The notes below the pieces were generated by a model. It was not told where the DNA came from. It did not search any database and saw only the letters and a program-made list of their open reading frames with translations. A stretch of DNA of 64,000 nt from NCBI RefSeq assembly GCF_013401515.1, contig NZ_CP058529.1, forward strand, positions 434,001 to 498,000. The letters run 5' to 3'. This document shows, piece by piece, positions 19,931 through 28,449 of the stretch. This stretch comes from Halorarum halophilum. GTDB lineage: Archaea; Halobacteriota; Halobacteria; Halobacteriales; Haloferacaceae. The stretch's first letter is position 1. The number at the start of each line of letters is the position of its first letter. A program made the translations under genes and the position numbers.

Positions 19931-20213
19931 CCACGTGGCCGGACTGATGGCGACGTTCCTGTCGGCGGCGCTCGTCCTCACGGCGGCGGTGACGCTCGCG
20001 GTGGGCTACCGGGTCATCATCGGCCCGACGACGCCCGATAGGGTCGTGGCGCTCGACGTCATCGCGACGAACGTCGTCGCCATCGCCCTCCTCTACGCGA
20101 TGTTCACGGGCCAGGGGTTCTTCCTCGACGTGAGCTTCGTGCTCGCCATCATCGGGTTCATCAGCACGGTCACCGTAGCCCGCTACGTGACCGAGGGGGA
20201 CATCATCGAATGA
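19923..20213 (+). CDS. mrpF: Mrp-type Na+/H+ antiporter subunit F
   Basis: 96 residues from ATG 19923. Three membrane segments with GYRVIIGPTTPDRVVALDVIATN, the standard MrpF signature. It overlaps mrpE by 8 nt and mrpG by 4 nt. Confidence 0.88.
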   Translation: MSSHVAGLMATFLSAALVLTAAVTLAVGYRVIIGPTTPDRVVALDVIATNVVAIALLYAMFTGQGFFLDVSFVLAIIGFISTVTVARYVTEGDIIE

Positions 20214-20599
20214 TCGCCGCCGAAACCGCGGGCGCCGTGACGGTCGGCCCGATTCAGGCCGTCCTCGTCGCGGTGCTGGTGTTCATCGGGTCGTTCTTCC
20301 TGGTCGTCGGGACCGTCGGGCTGCTCCGGCTCCCGAACGTGTACAACCGCCTACACGCGACCTCGAAGGCGACGACGATCGGCGTCTCCGGCATCGCGCT
20401 CGCCGCCTGGGTGTACTTCGGGCCCGCGGGGGAGGGTCTGAAGGGGCTCGTCACCATCCTCTTTCTGTTCCTGACCGCGCCGACCGGGAGCCACATGATC
20501 TCGCGGGCGGCCCAGCGGATGGGCGTGGAGTTCGAGGAGGGCGTCACCTGGCCGGGTCACACGGACTCGGAACCAGAAGAGCCGGCCGACACCGACTAA
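20210..20599 (+). CDS. mrpG: Mrp-type Na+/H+ antiporter subunit G
   Basis: 129 residues from ATG 20210. MrpG/PhaG motifs: GSFFLVVGTVGLLRLPNVYNRLHATSKATT and LFLFLTAPTGSHMISRAA. Last gene of the operon. The C-terminus is acidic (EPEEPADTD). It converges on coaBC with 14 nt between the genes. Confidence 0.88.
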   Translation: MIAAETAGAVTVGPIQAVLVAVLVFIGSFFLVVGTVGLLRLPNVYNRLHATSKATTIGVSGIALAAWVYFGPAGEGLKGLVTILFLFLTAPTGSHMISRAAQRMGVEFEEGVTWPGHTDSEPEEPADTD

Positions 20600-20613
20600 C
20601 TTCTCCGGCCGGG

Positions 20614-21795
20614 TCAGTTCGAGTTCGCCGCGATTTCTCCCGCCAGTTCGTCGGCGACGCGCAACCCCAGCTCGAGCTTCGACCCCTCGAACGCCTCGCT
20701 CGCGTCCTCCCCGCGGACGACGAACGCCCGCGTCCCTTCCTCGCCCATCACCGAGGCGTCGTTGGCGACGACGAACGACAGTCCCGCCCGGTCGAGGATC
20801 TCGCGCGCCCTCCCGACGAGCGCCTCGTCGTCGCCCTCGGTCTCCGCCTTGAACCCGACGATGGCGAGGTCGGGGTACTCCTCGCGGACGGTGTCGACGA
20901 GTTTCGGCGTCGGCGTCAGTTCGATCGTGAGCGACTCGGCGCCCGACCTGATCTTCTCGTCGCTGCCGTCGACCGTGTAATCGGAGATCGCCGCGGCCGA
21001 GACGAGCGCGTCGGCGTCCTCGCAGGCGACCACGGCGGCCTCGGTCATCTCGGCGGTCGACGTGACCGACACCACCTCCGCGTAGGGGACCTCGCCGCCG
21101 TCGTGGAGCAGGGTCACGTCGGCCCCCCTGGCGTAGCAGGCGCGGGCGACCGCCCGCCCGGTCCGCCCCGACGCGCGGTTCGTGAGCACGCGGATCGGGT
21201 CGAGCCGCTCGCTCGTGGCCCCGGACGTGACGACCACGTGCTTCCCGTCGAGCGGCCGGTCGCCGGCGACCCTGGCCGTCTCGGTGACGATGGCCTCCTC
21301 CGTAGCGAGTTTCGCCTTCCCCTCCTCGACGCGCGGGTCGACGAACCGCACGCCCCATGATTCGACGCGCTCGATGGCGTCGAGGACGCCGGGGTGGTCG
21401 TACATCGGCTCGTGCATCGCCGGCGCGACGACGACCGGGACGCCGGCGCCGAGCGCGGTCGTCGCACAGGTCGTGACGGGCGTGTCGTCGATGGCGGCGG
21501 CCACCTTCCCGACCGTGTTCGCCGTCGCCGGCGCGAGTAAGAGTACGTCTGCCCAGCCGTCCCGGCCGCACAGTTCGACGTGCTCCACGGCGCCGGTGAT
21601 CTCGGTGACGACGTCGACGTCCGTCGCGAATTCGACTGCCCATGGGTGGACGATGCCCCGAGACGCCTCGGTCGTCACCGCCCGGACCGATGCGCCGTGT
21701 CGGCGGAGTTCGTGGGCGAGTTCGACGACCTTCACCGCCGCGATGCTCCCGGAGACGCCGAGGGCGACGTTCGTGTCCGCGAGGAGGTCGGTCAT
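20614..21795 (-). CDS. coaBC: bifunctional phosphopantothenoylcysteine decarboxylase/phosphopantothenate--cysteine ligase
   Basis: 393 residues from ATG 21795. The N-terminal CoaC flavoprotein domain shows LGVSGSIAAVKVVELAHELRR, the substrate-clamp region LAPATANTVGK and the catalytic-site PAMHEPMYDHP. The C-terminal CoaB domain shows VVTSGATSERLDPIRVLTNRASGRTG and SAAISDYT. The enzyme ligates cysteine to phosphopantothenate and decarboxylates the product in coenzyme A synthesis; archaeal enzymes usually use CTP. A TATA-like GATTTAAC at 21820-21827 supports the start. Confidence 0.9.
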   Translation of the reverse strand: MTDLLADTNVALGVSGSIAAVKVVELAHELRRHGASVRAVTTEASRGIVHPWAVEFATDVDVVTEITGAVEHVELCGRDGWADVLLLAPATANTVGKVAAAIDDTPVTTCATTALGAGVPVVVAPAMHEPMYDHPGVLDAIERVESWGVRFVDPRVEEGKAKLATEEAIVTETARVAGDRPLDGKHVVVTSGATSERLDPIRVLTNRASGRTGRAVARACYARGADVTLLHDGGEVPYAEVVSVTSTAEMTEAAVVACEDADALVSAAAISDYTVDGSDEKIRSGAESLTIELTPTPKLVDTVREEYPDLAIVGFKAETEGDDEALVGRAREILDRAGLSFVVANDASVMGEEGTRAFVVRGEDASEAFEGSKLELGLRVADELAGEIAANSN

Positions 21796-21819
21796 TACGG
21801 GTTCCTTCGGGCAGGAGGT

Positions 21820-21827
21820 GTTAAATC
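21820..21827 (-). promoter_or_regulatory. TATA-like element of coaBC
   Basis: Minus strand GATTTAAC lies about 28 nt before ATG 21795. Confidence 0.45.
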
Positions 21828-21949
21828 GTGGTTGTCCTTCGGGACGTTCTCGTCCGTGCCATCCGCATCCGCGCCAACGTGTGACGACCATGAATGTGGT
21901 CGGTCAGTTTCCGTCCTCCAGTCGGTCGATAGACGGGCGTCGTCCGCGG

Positions 21950-22690
21950 TCAGTCGTTCTCGGCGACGCTCGGGTGCTGTTCCGGCCTATCGGAGCGCGG
22001 TTCGGCGAAGTACTCCCGCATGACCGCCAGCGATTCCTCCTCCCGTTCGCGGCGCTCCTCCTCGTCGATTTCCTCGCAGCCGGGCGGCACCTCCCGACCG
22101 CGCCCGGTGAAGTACCCCTCCGGCGCGACCCAATCGTGATAGAACGGCCGGTCGTCGTCCTCGAGGATCGTCACCGCCACCTCGGTACCATGTCCGGCGG
22201 CGACGGTCACCTGATGGGGTTTCCCCGCCAGACGTCCCGCCGCGTAGAGGCCGTCGACGCCCGTCCGACCGCGCTCGTCCGTGGCCACGAACGTCTTGCC
22301 CCGTTCCACGAACTCGACGTCGTCGACTCCGTCGAGATAGTCGGTCGTGTTCTTCGTCGCGGCGACCACGTACGTCGAGCGGTACCGTCCCCCGTCCTCC
22401 GTCTCGACGTCGAACCCGTCGTCGACCTCGCTCACCCGCGTTACCTCCGCCTGCCGATTCTCACACCCCACGCGCGCCGCCTGGTCCCGCATCATATCCA
22501 GGTACAGGCGCGAGTTCACGCCGGCGGGGAATCCGGGAACGTTCTCCAGGTGGGCGTTTCGACGGAGGAGCGAGCCCCCCGCGTCGAGGACGACCGTGTC
22601 GAACCCGTGTCTGGCGGTGAAGATCCCCGCCGACCGGCCGGCCACACCGCCGCCGACGATCACGACGTCGCAACTGGTTTCGTCTGCCAT
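21950..22690 (-). CDS. short FAD-dependent oxidoreductase (thioredoxin-reductase-like fold, no CxxC)
   Basis: 246 residues from ATG 22690. The Rossmann dinucleotide site is VVIVGGGVAG (residues 9-18), and the C-terminal FAD motif is TGVDGLYAAGRLAGKPHQVTVAAGHG. This layout matches thioredoxin-reductase-like flavoproteins, but the central NAD(P)H domain and the redox CxxC are absent; the protein is a single FAD domain plus a charged tail (EEIDEEERREREEES). Such short forms are annotated as FAD-dependent oxidoreductases in haloarchaea; substrate unknown. The 146 nt after its end hold no visible gene. Confidence 0.72.
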   Translation of the reverse strand: MADETSCDVVIVGGGVAGRSAGIFTARHGFDTVVLDAGGSLLRRNAHLENVPGFPAGVNSRLYLDMMRDQAARVGCENRQAEVTRVSEVDDGFDVETEDGGRYRSTYVVAATKNTTDYLDGVDDVEFVERGKTFVATDERGRTGVDGLYAAGRLAGKPHQVTVAAGHGTEVAVTILEDDDRPFYHDWVAPEGYFTGRGREVPPGCEEIDEEERREREEESLAVMREYFAEPRSDRPEQHPSVAEND

Positions 22691-22836
22691 GTCTCGGTTC
22701 GGTCGTTCTACCGGGTGTCCAATAGCTGTGTGGACGTCGGACGACGTCCGGCACTCGGGGGGAGAAACGCGATCGACACATGCGGGGGGTTCTCGGCCGA
22801 TTGAATGGGGGAGCCTGGTCGGCCGATTCGGCGGCC

Positions 22837-23805
22837 TCACCCGAAGTCGAGTGCGCGGCCGATACCGGCGGCGATGCGGTCGGCGTCGGGCAGGTAGGCG
22901 TCCTCGCGCGCGAACATCGGGACGGGTACGTCGTAGCCGGTCACCCGTTCGACCGGGGCTTCGAGGTGGAGGAACGCCTCCTCGTTGATGCGGGCGGTGA
23001 TCTCGCCGGCCATCCCGGAGGTTCTTGGCGCCTCGTGGACGACGACGCACCGGCCGGTCTTCCGCACCGACTCGGTGATGGTCTCGGTGTCCAGCGGGTA
23101 GATCGTCCGGGGGTCGATTACCTCGACGCTCGCATCGACGTCCCCGACCGCGTCGAGCGTCTCGCGCAGCATCGACCCCCAGGCGACGACCGTGACGTCG
23201 TCGCCGGCGTCGACTACGCGGGCCTCGCCGAGCGGAATCTCGTGCTCGTCGGGGACCTCCTCGCGGAACGACCGGTAGAGCCGCGTCGGCTCCATGAACA
23301 CGACCGGGTCGGGGTCGCGGACGGCTGACGTGAGCAGCCCCTTCGTCTCGGCGGGCGACGAGGGGAAGACGACTTTCAGCCCGGGGACGTGGGCGAACCC
23401 GGCCTCGAAGCTCTCGGAGTGGAGCTCCAGCGCGTGGATGCCGCCGCCGTACGGCGTCCGGATCGTCATCGGACAGCCGACTGTGCCCCGGGTTCGGCTC
23501 CGGATGCGCGCGACGTGCTGGGCGAGCTGGTGGAACCCCTGGTAGAGGAAGCTCTGGAACTGGATCTCCGGCACCGGCGTCAACCCTGTGGCCGCGAGGC
23601 CGACCCCGAGCCCGACGATGCCGGCTTCCGCGACCGGCGCGTCGAACACCCGATCGGGGTAGTCGTCCATCAGTCCCTGCGTGGACCGGAACACCCCGCC
23701 CGCGCGGCCGACGTCCTCGCCGTAGACGACGACGCCGTCGTCGCGTTCCAGCTCCGCGCGTAGCGTCTCGCGAACGGCCTCGACCATCCGGAGCTGTTCA
23801 GCCAT
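22837..23805 (-). CDS. 2-oxoacid dehydrogenase E1 component, beta subunit
   Basis: 322 residues from ATG 23805. It has the transketolase-type pyrimidine domain (VVVYGEDVGRAGGVF, APVAEAGIVGLGVGLA) and C-terminal domain (VTVVAWGSMLRETLDAV, EVIDPRTIYPLDTETI). With the alpha subunit it forms a thiamine-diphosphate E1 that decarboxylates a 2-oxoacid and passes the acyl group to a lipoyl E2. Closest class is the pyruvate/branched-chain E1-beta; substrate is not decidable. Its start overlaps the alpha gene by 8 nt, and no E2 or E3 gene is nearby. Confidence 0.85.
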   Translation of the reverse strand: MAEQLRMVEAVRETLRAELERDDGVVVYGEDVGRAGGVFRSTQGLMDDYPDRVFDAPVAEAGIVGLGVGLAATGLTPVPEIQFQSFLYQGFHQLAQHVARIRSRTRGTVGCPMTIRTPYGGGIHALELHSESFEAGFAHVPGLKVVFPSSPAETKGLLTSAVRDPDPVVFMEPTRLYRSFREEVPDEHEIPLGEARVVDAGDDVTVVAWGSMLRETLDAVGDVDASVEVIDPRTIYPLDTETITESVRKTGRCVVVHEAPRTSGMAGEITARINEEAFLHLEAPVERVTGYDVPVPMFAREDAYLPDADRIAAGIGRALDFG

Positions 23806-24871
23806 CCGCACCACCTCCGAACGCATCGAACTGCCGTTCGAGTTCCGGCGGCATCTCGGCGTACGCGTACCTGAACATGTCCGCTGGATCGACCTCCTCT
23901 CGACTCTCCCTGGCCCGGTCGATCGCCTCGGCGATCTCGGCGTCGATCCGCTCGTCGATCTCCGACTTCGTCCCCTCGTCGAGGACGCCCCGGTCATCGA
24001 GATACACCTGAAGGCGGACGATCGGGTCGCGTGCCTCCCACTCGTCCTCCTCCGCGGACTCGCGGTAGACGGAGGGGTCGTCGGAGGTGGTGTGCATCGA
24101 CCGCCGGTAGGTGAGCGCCTCGATCAGGACTGGCTCACCCTCGCGGGCCCGCTCGATGGCCTCGCTGGCGACGCGGTAGACGCCGAGCGCGTCGTTGCCG
24201 TCGACCCTGATCCCCTCGATGCCCGCCGCGATGGCCTTCTGGGCGAGCGTCTCCGCGTTGGTCTGGTTCTCGAGCCGCGTCGAGATGGCGTACCGGTTGT
24301 TCTGGCAGACGAACACGGTCTGGGCGTCGTAGACGCCGGCGAGGTTGAGCGCCTCGTAGACGTCCCCCTCGCTGGTCGCGCCGTCCCCGAAGTACGTGAC
24401 CGCGACGTTCGACCGGCCCTGTAGCGCCTCCCCCCAGCCGACGCCGACGGCGTGTAGCGGCTGGCTGCCGACGGGGATCGCCGGCGGCAGCGCTCCCTCG
24501 CCGCCCGGAATCTCGGCGCCCTCCTCCATCCCCAGCGCATACTGGAGGATCCTGTGGGGTGGCGTCCCCCTGGCCAACAGCGCCGGCGACTCGCGGAACG
24601 ACGGGACGATCCAGTCGTCGTCCGCCATGGCGAGCGCGCTCCCGACCTGTGCCGCCTCCTGGCCGATCGCCGGCGCGTACGTCCCGAGTTCGCCGCGGCG
24701 CTGGAGCAGGATGGCGCGCTCGTCGAGGCGGCGCGAGCGCTTCATGCCCTCGTACAGGTCGAGCAACTGGTCGTCGGTCAGCGAGGGGACCAACCCCTCG
24801 TCGACGGTTCCGTCCTCCGAGAGCACCTGCACGGACTCGATCGTGAACTGAGCGACGTCCTCGCGAGGCAT
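23798..24871 (-). CDS. 2-oxoacid dehydrogenase E1 component, alpha subunit
   Basis: 357 residues from ATG 24871. The thiamine diphosphate motif runs from GDG (162-164) to NN (191-192). The phosphorylation-loop region of the family is visible as YRRSMHTTSDDPSVYR. It pairs with the beta subunit encoded downstream and overlapping by 8 nt. A TATA-like CGTTAAGC at 24894-24901 lies at leaderless distance. It could act on pyruvate or branched-chain 2-oxoacids. Confidence 0.87.
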   Translation of the reverse strand: MPREDVAQFTIESVQVLSEDGTVDEGLVPSLTDDQLLDLYEGMKRSRRLDERAILLQRRGELGTYAPAIGQEAAQVGSALAMADDDWIVPSFRESPALLARGTPPHRILQYALGMEEGAEIPGGEGALPPAIPVGSQPLHAVGVGWGEALQGRSNVAVTYFGDGATSEGDVYEALNLAGVYDAQTVFVCQNNRYAISTRLENQTNAETLAQKAIAAGIEGIRVDGNDALGVYRVASEAIERAREGEPVLIEALTYRRSMHTTSDDPSVYRESAEEDEWEARDPIVRLQVYLDDRGVLDEGTKSEIDERIDAEIAEAIDRARESREEVDPADMFRYAYAEMPPELERQFDAFGGGADG

Positions 24872-24893
24872 GGCGTCACTTCTCGTTCCAGGG

Positions 24894-24901
24894 GCTTAAC
24901 G
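24894..24901 (-). promoter_or_regulatory. TATA-like element of the E1 alpha/beta operon
   Basis: Minus strand CGTTAAGC lies about 26 nt before ATG 24871. The rest of the 313-nt gap 24872-25184 shows no convincing gene; it holds the two divergent promoters. Confidence 0.4.
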
Positions 24902-25184
24902 CGCCTCCCGGACATCGACGCCCTGACGCCCTGCACGGGGACTCGGACGTCGGTCGAACCGGACCCGTCTCCCCGGCCTTCCACACGGAGACTATCCCAC
25001 TCTTCGCGCGTACCGAGACCGTCGGTATAACTTCCCATTGGTGGTCGACGGTGCGACACGGAACGCTGGAATAGGCCAGCTACGTCGCGCTCAGCACGCT
25101 CTCTCACACGCTGATGGAGGTCTCTAAGGTGGTGTCGTACCCTCGGCAAAAAGACCTTTCAGAGCCGAAGGCGGAGGGGAAATC

Positions 25185-25472
25185 ATGTCCACGTACACCG
25201 TCCTGGCTGACGTCAACGAGGACGAGTTCCAGAATGCGCAGGAACTCGTGTCGATCTGGGGGGAAATCCGGGAGGACATCGAGCGTCTGGGTGGGGACCT
25301 CCTCGACAGCTACGCGCTCATCGGCGGCTACGACTTCCTCCTCACGTTCGAGGTCGAGGAGGAGGACGCCGCGATGCAGATCGCGATGGCGATCGAACGG
25401 CACGGGCTGGACACCCAGACGATGCGCGCGATGTCAATCGACCGGATGGGCGAACTCGTCGACGACATCTGA
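25185..25472 (+). CDS. GYD-domain protein
   Basis: 95 residues from ATG 25185. The family motif is seen as LDSYALIGGYDFLLTFEVEEEDAAMQIAMAIERHG, giving a small alpha/beta ferredoxin-like fold. GYD proteins are of unknown function and are often small cytoplasmic proteins. A candidate promoter (AAAAAGACCTTTC) lies at about 25148-25160. It converges with the formate/nitrite-type channel gene 7 nt away. Confidence 0.75.
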   Translation: MSTYTVLADVNEDEFQNAQELVSIWGEIREDIERLGGDLLDSYALIGGYDFLLTFEVEEEDAAMQIAMAIERHGLDTQTMRAMSIDRMGELVDDI

Positions 25473-25479
25473 TCGGGGG

Positions 25480-26268
25480 TCAGCCGCCGGATTCGCGCGC
25501 GCCCCTCGCCTGCGCGACGTGGGTGAGCGTCACGAGCCCGAGGCCCCCGGCGAGGTTCCCGACCGTGACGACGGCTATCGTCACGGCCACCGCACTGACG
25601 CCGACCTCCGCCCCGAAGAGAACGCCGAAGAGGACGTGGAGCCCGGTGACGACGACGTGGTCGAACGGGCCGAGCGCCAGGAGGAACCCGACTAGGTAGG
25701 AGAGGGTGATCCGGCTCCCGACGCCGTTCACGGCGCTCAGCAGGAAGGACAGGAGCGTCACGAGGACGCCCCCCGCGAACGAGTCGGCGAACTCCGCCGG
25801 CGCGCCTCGGTGAACGATCTCCTCGGCCGCCGTCCGAAACGCGTGCCCCGCCTCGGACGGGAGCGCCCCGTCGACCGAGAAGATCAGGACCATGAGCGCG
25901 CCGCCGACGAGGTTGAAGACGAGCGTGACGATCCAGAGCCGAACGAGCGGCCGGAGCATCCAGGATCCGGACTCCTCGATCGCTCGCGCGACCGGGTCGA
26001 AGAAGTTCTCGTTGAACAGTTCCGCCCGCCCGACGACCAGGAACACGACGCCGGGGCCGAACGCGAGCGCGCCGGCGATCTTGGCGAGGTCGGCGTTGTG
26101 CGGTCCGACCAGCCCCTCGACGATCCCGAGGGCGACGATGCCGAAGACGACGGTGAACCCCGCGATGAACCCGGTCGAGACCAGTTCGAGCGTCGACTGT
26201 TCGAGTCGCCGGTCGCCTTCCTCGACCGCGCGGTTGTAGATCTCGGACGGATCGGGAGCGACGGGCAC
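25480..26268 (-). CDS. formate/nitrite transporter (FNT) family channel
   Basis: 262 residues from GTG 26268. The frame is open up to a GTG at 26310, but a TATA-like GCTTTTCC at about 26291-26298 fits the inner start, and VPVAPDPSEIYNRAVEEG reads as a natural N-terminus. Six membrane segments with FNT-type motifs GFIAGFTVVFGIVALG, NENFFDPVARA and FADSFAGGVLVTLLSF. The family forms pentameric channels for formate, nitrite or related small anions; which one is not visible here. It follows the ABC exporter gene by 85 nt on the same strand. Confidence 0.75.
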   Translation of the reverse strand: MPVAPDPSEIYNRAVEEGDRRLEQSTLELVSTGFIAGFTVVFGIVALGIVEGLVGPHNADLAKIAGALAFGPGVVFLVVGRAELFNENFFDPVARAIEESGSWMLRPLVRLWIVTLVFNLVGGALMVLIFSVDGALPSEAGHAFRTAAEEIVHRGAPAEFADSFAGGVLVTLLSFLLSAVNGVGSRITLSYLVGFLLALGPFDHVVVTGLHVLFGVLFGAEVGVSAVAVTIAVVTVGNLAGGLGLVTLTHVAQARGARESGG

Positions 26269-26352
26269 GCGTGAAGCGTCGTCGGAGACGAGGAAAAGCG
26301 TCGTGGCCACCGCAGAGCGGTCGAGGCGGACGCGCCACCGAGTCGACGCCCT

Positions 26353-28335
26353 TCAGCCGTCCTCGTTCGTGAGTACCGTCTCGGCCTGCCGGCTCCGCGC
26401 CCGTTCGACGAACTCCTCCGGGAGCGACTCGATCTCGCCGGCCTGGACGCCCCAGAGTTTGGCGTAGAGGCCGTCCGCCGAGAGGAGTTCCCCGTGTTGC
26501 CCACGTTCGACCACCTCGCCGCCCTCGAGGACGAGGATCTCGTCTGCGTCCTTCACCGTCGAGAGCCGGTGGGCGATGACGAACGTCGTGCGGTCGGCCG
26601 CGAGGCGGTCGAGCGAGCGCTGGATGAGCAGCTCAGTCTCCGTGTCCACCGCGGACGTCGCCTCGTCGAGGACGAGGACGTCGGGGTCCTGGAGCACGGT
26701 CCGGGCGATGGAGAGCCGCTGGCGCTGGCCGCCCGAGAGCTTCACGCCGCGCTCGCCGATGCGCGTCTCGTAGCCGTCCGGCAGGTTGGTGATGAACTCG
26801 TGGGCCTCGGCCGCCTCGGCGGCGTCCAGGACGTCCTCGAGGTCGGCGTCGAACCGGCCGTAGCGGACGTTATCGAAGACGGTCCCGTCGAAGAGGAACG
26901 CGTCCTGGCTCACGTAGCCGACCGACCGTCGGAGGCTCCGCGCGGTCACGTCGCGAACGTCGTGGCCGTCGACGCGCACAGCGCCACGGTCGACGTCGTA
27001 CAGCCGCAACAGGAGCTTCAGGAGCGTCGACTTGCCCGCCCCCGTCGGTCCGACGAGCGCGATCGTGTCGCCGGGCTCCGCCGTGAACGAGACGTCGCGG
27101 AGGATCCAGCTGCCCTGGCGGTCCGGCTCGTCCGCGGGCTCGGCGCGGTCGGCCTCGCCGGGGTCGCCGTCGGCGTAACGGAACGACACGTCGTCGTACT
27201 CGACCTTCCCCTCGACCTCGTCCAGTTCGACGGCGTCGGATCGGTCGGTCACTCGCCTGGGGATGTCCTGCAGCCCGAACACGCGCTCGCAGGACGCCTT
27301 GGCGTTCTCGTACTGGGAGACGATGTTCGATACCTCCGCCAGCGGCGTGACGAACCGCTGGGAGAGGAAGAGGAACGTGACGAACGCCCCGGCAGTGAGC
27401 TCGCCCGTGAGCGGCCCCGGGGCGACGCCGGTGATGATCCAGAGCCCCCCGACGACGAACGTCACCGCGAACGAGACGCCGGCGAGCAGTTCCATCCCCG
27501 GCCGGTAGACGTAGTTGAGCCTGAGCATCGCGAGCGTCTTGCGGTAGTAGCTGTGGGAGCTCTCCCGGACGCGGTCGGTCTCGAACTCCTCCGTCCCGGA
27601 CGTCTTCACGAGCTGGATGCCGCCCAGTGCGTTCTCCAGCACCGTGTTGAGGTCGCCGACCGCCTCGCGCTGGGCGGCGTACCGCGGCTCGACCGCCTTC
27701 ATGAACCAGTACGTGAAGCCGATCATCGCCGGGACGGCGACGAGGGTGACGACAGCGAGCTGTGCGTTCTCGAGGAAGAGCACGATGCCGATGCCGAGCA
27801 GCATTACCCCGATGCGCACGGAGTTCTGGAGCGCGTCGTCGAGGAATCGTTCGAGGTTCGTCGCGTCGTTGTTCAGGACTGACATCACCTCGCCGGTCTG
27901 CTTGTCGTCGAAGAACCACATGTCCAGCTCCTGCATCTTGGCGTACGAGTCCGTCCGGACGGCGTGCATCACGCTGTGGGCGAAGTTGTTCGCGGAGACG
28001 CCGTACACCCAGGTGAGCACGGCCGTGACGAGGAACGAGCCGACGATGACCGCGACGGAGAACCAGAACTGCTCGACGTCCGTCGCGTTCGTCGGGAGCA
28101 GCGACGCCGGGATCAACGGGAGGGCGTACGGGTCCTCGCCCTGGAACGCGCTGTCGATGGCCGCCCCGAGCACGACCGGCGGGAGCAGGCTCGCGGCGCG
28201 GGCGACGACGTTCGCGGTCATCCCGAGCACGAGCCAGCGCCACTCGTCGGTGCCGTACTCCGTGAACAGCCGGTAGAGCGGCCTGCTGACCCGGTCGCGG
28301 TAGACGTCGAAAACGCTGTCCTCCTCCGCACTCAT
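26353..28335 (-). CDS. ABC transporter, fused permease and ATPase (MsbA/BmrA-like exporter)
   Basis: 660 residues from ATG 28335. An N-terminal transmembrane domain of about six helices (residues 30-350) is followed by a nucleotide-binding domain: Walker A GPTGAGKST (about 427-435), signature LSGGQRQR, Walker B VLVLDEATSAVD and switch His in VIAHRLSTV. A linker near residues 385-410 (GDPGEADRAEPADEPDRQG) is unusually acidic and inserted between two strands of the ATPase domain. Half-transporter expected to act as a dimer exporting lipids or drugs; substrate unknown. A TATA-like CATAAGTC lies at 28363-28370. Confidence 0.87.
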   Translation of the reverse strand: MSAEEDSVFDVYRDRVSRPLYRLFTEYGTDEWRWLVLGMTANVVARAASLLPPVVLGAAIDSAFQGEDPYALPLIPASLLPTNATDVEQFWFSVAVIVGSFLVTAVLTWVYGVSANNFAHSVMHAVRTDSYAKMQELDMWFFDDKQTGEVMSVLNNDATNLERFLDDALQNSVRIGVMLLGIGIVLFLENAQLAVVTLVAVPAMIGFTYWFMKAVEPRYAAQREAVGDLNTVLENALGGIQLVKTSGTEEFETDRVRESSHSYYRKTLAMLRLNYVYRPGMELLAGVSFAVTFVVGGLWIITGVAPGPLTGELTAGAFVTFLFLSQRFVTPLAEVSNIVSQYENAKASCERVFGLQDIPRRVTDRSDAVELDEVEGKVEYDDVSFRYADGDPGEADRAEPADEPDRQGSWILRDVSFTAEPGDTIALVGPTGAGKSTLLKLLLRLYDVDRGAVRVDGHDVRDVTARSLRRSVGYVSQDAFLFDGTVFDNVRYGRFDADLEDVLDAAEAAEAHEFITNLPDGYETRIGERGVKLSGGQRQRLSIARTVLQDPDVLVLDEATSAVDTETELLIQRSLDRLAADRTTFVIAHRLSTVKDADEILVLEGGEVVERGQHGELLSADGLYAKLWGVQAGEIESLPEEFVERARSRQAETVLTNEDG

Positions 28336-28449
28336 TCGTTACGAATCGAAACCCGACGGACCGACTTATGTTCCCCGGCTTTCAGTCGGCCCGGGACCCG
28401 CCTCCGGTATCGCCTCACCGCGGTCTCGCGCAACAGACTCCCGGTCGAG

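Noticed and set aside
24778-25149. 123-codon minus-strand frame upstream of E1 alpha
   Set aside because: Runs into the E1-alpha gene in another frame and covers its promoter; no family features.
26494-27882. 462-codon plus-strand frame opposite the ABC exporter
   Set aside because: Val/Asp/Arg/Glu-rich shadow; the minus-strand gene has intact Walker motifs and membrane helices.
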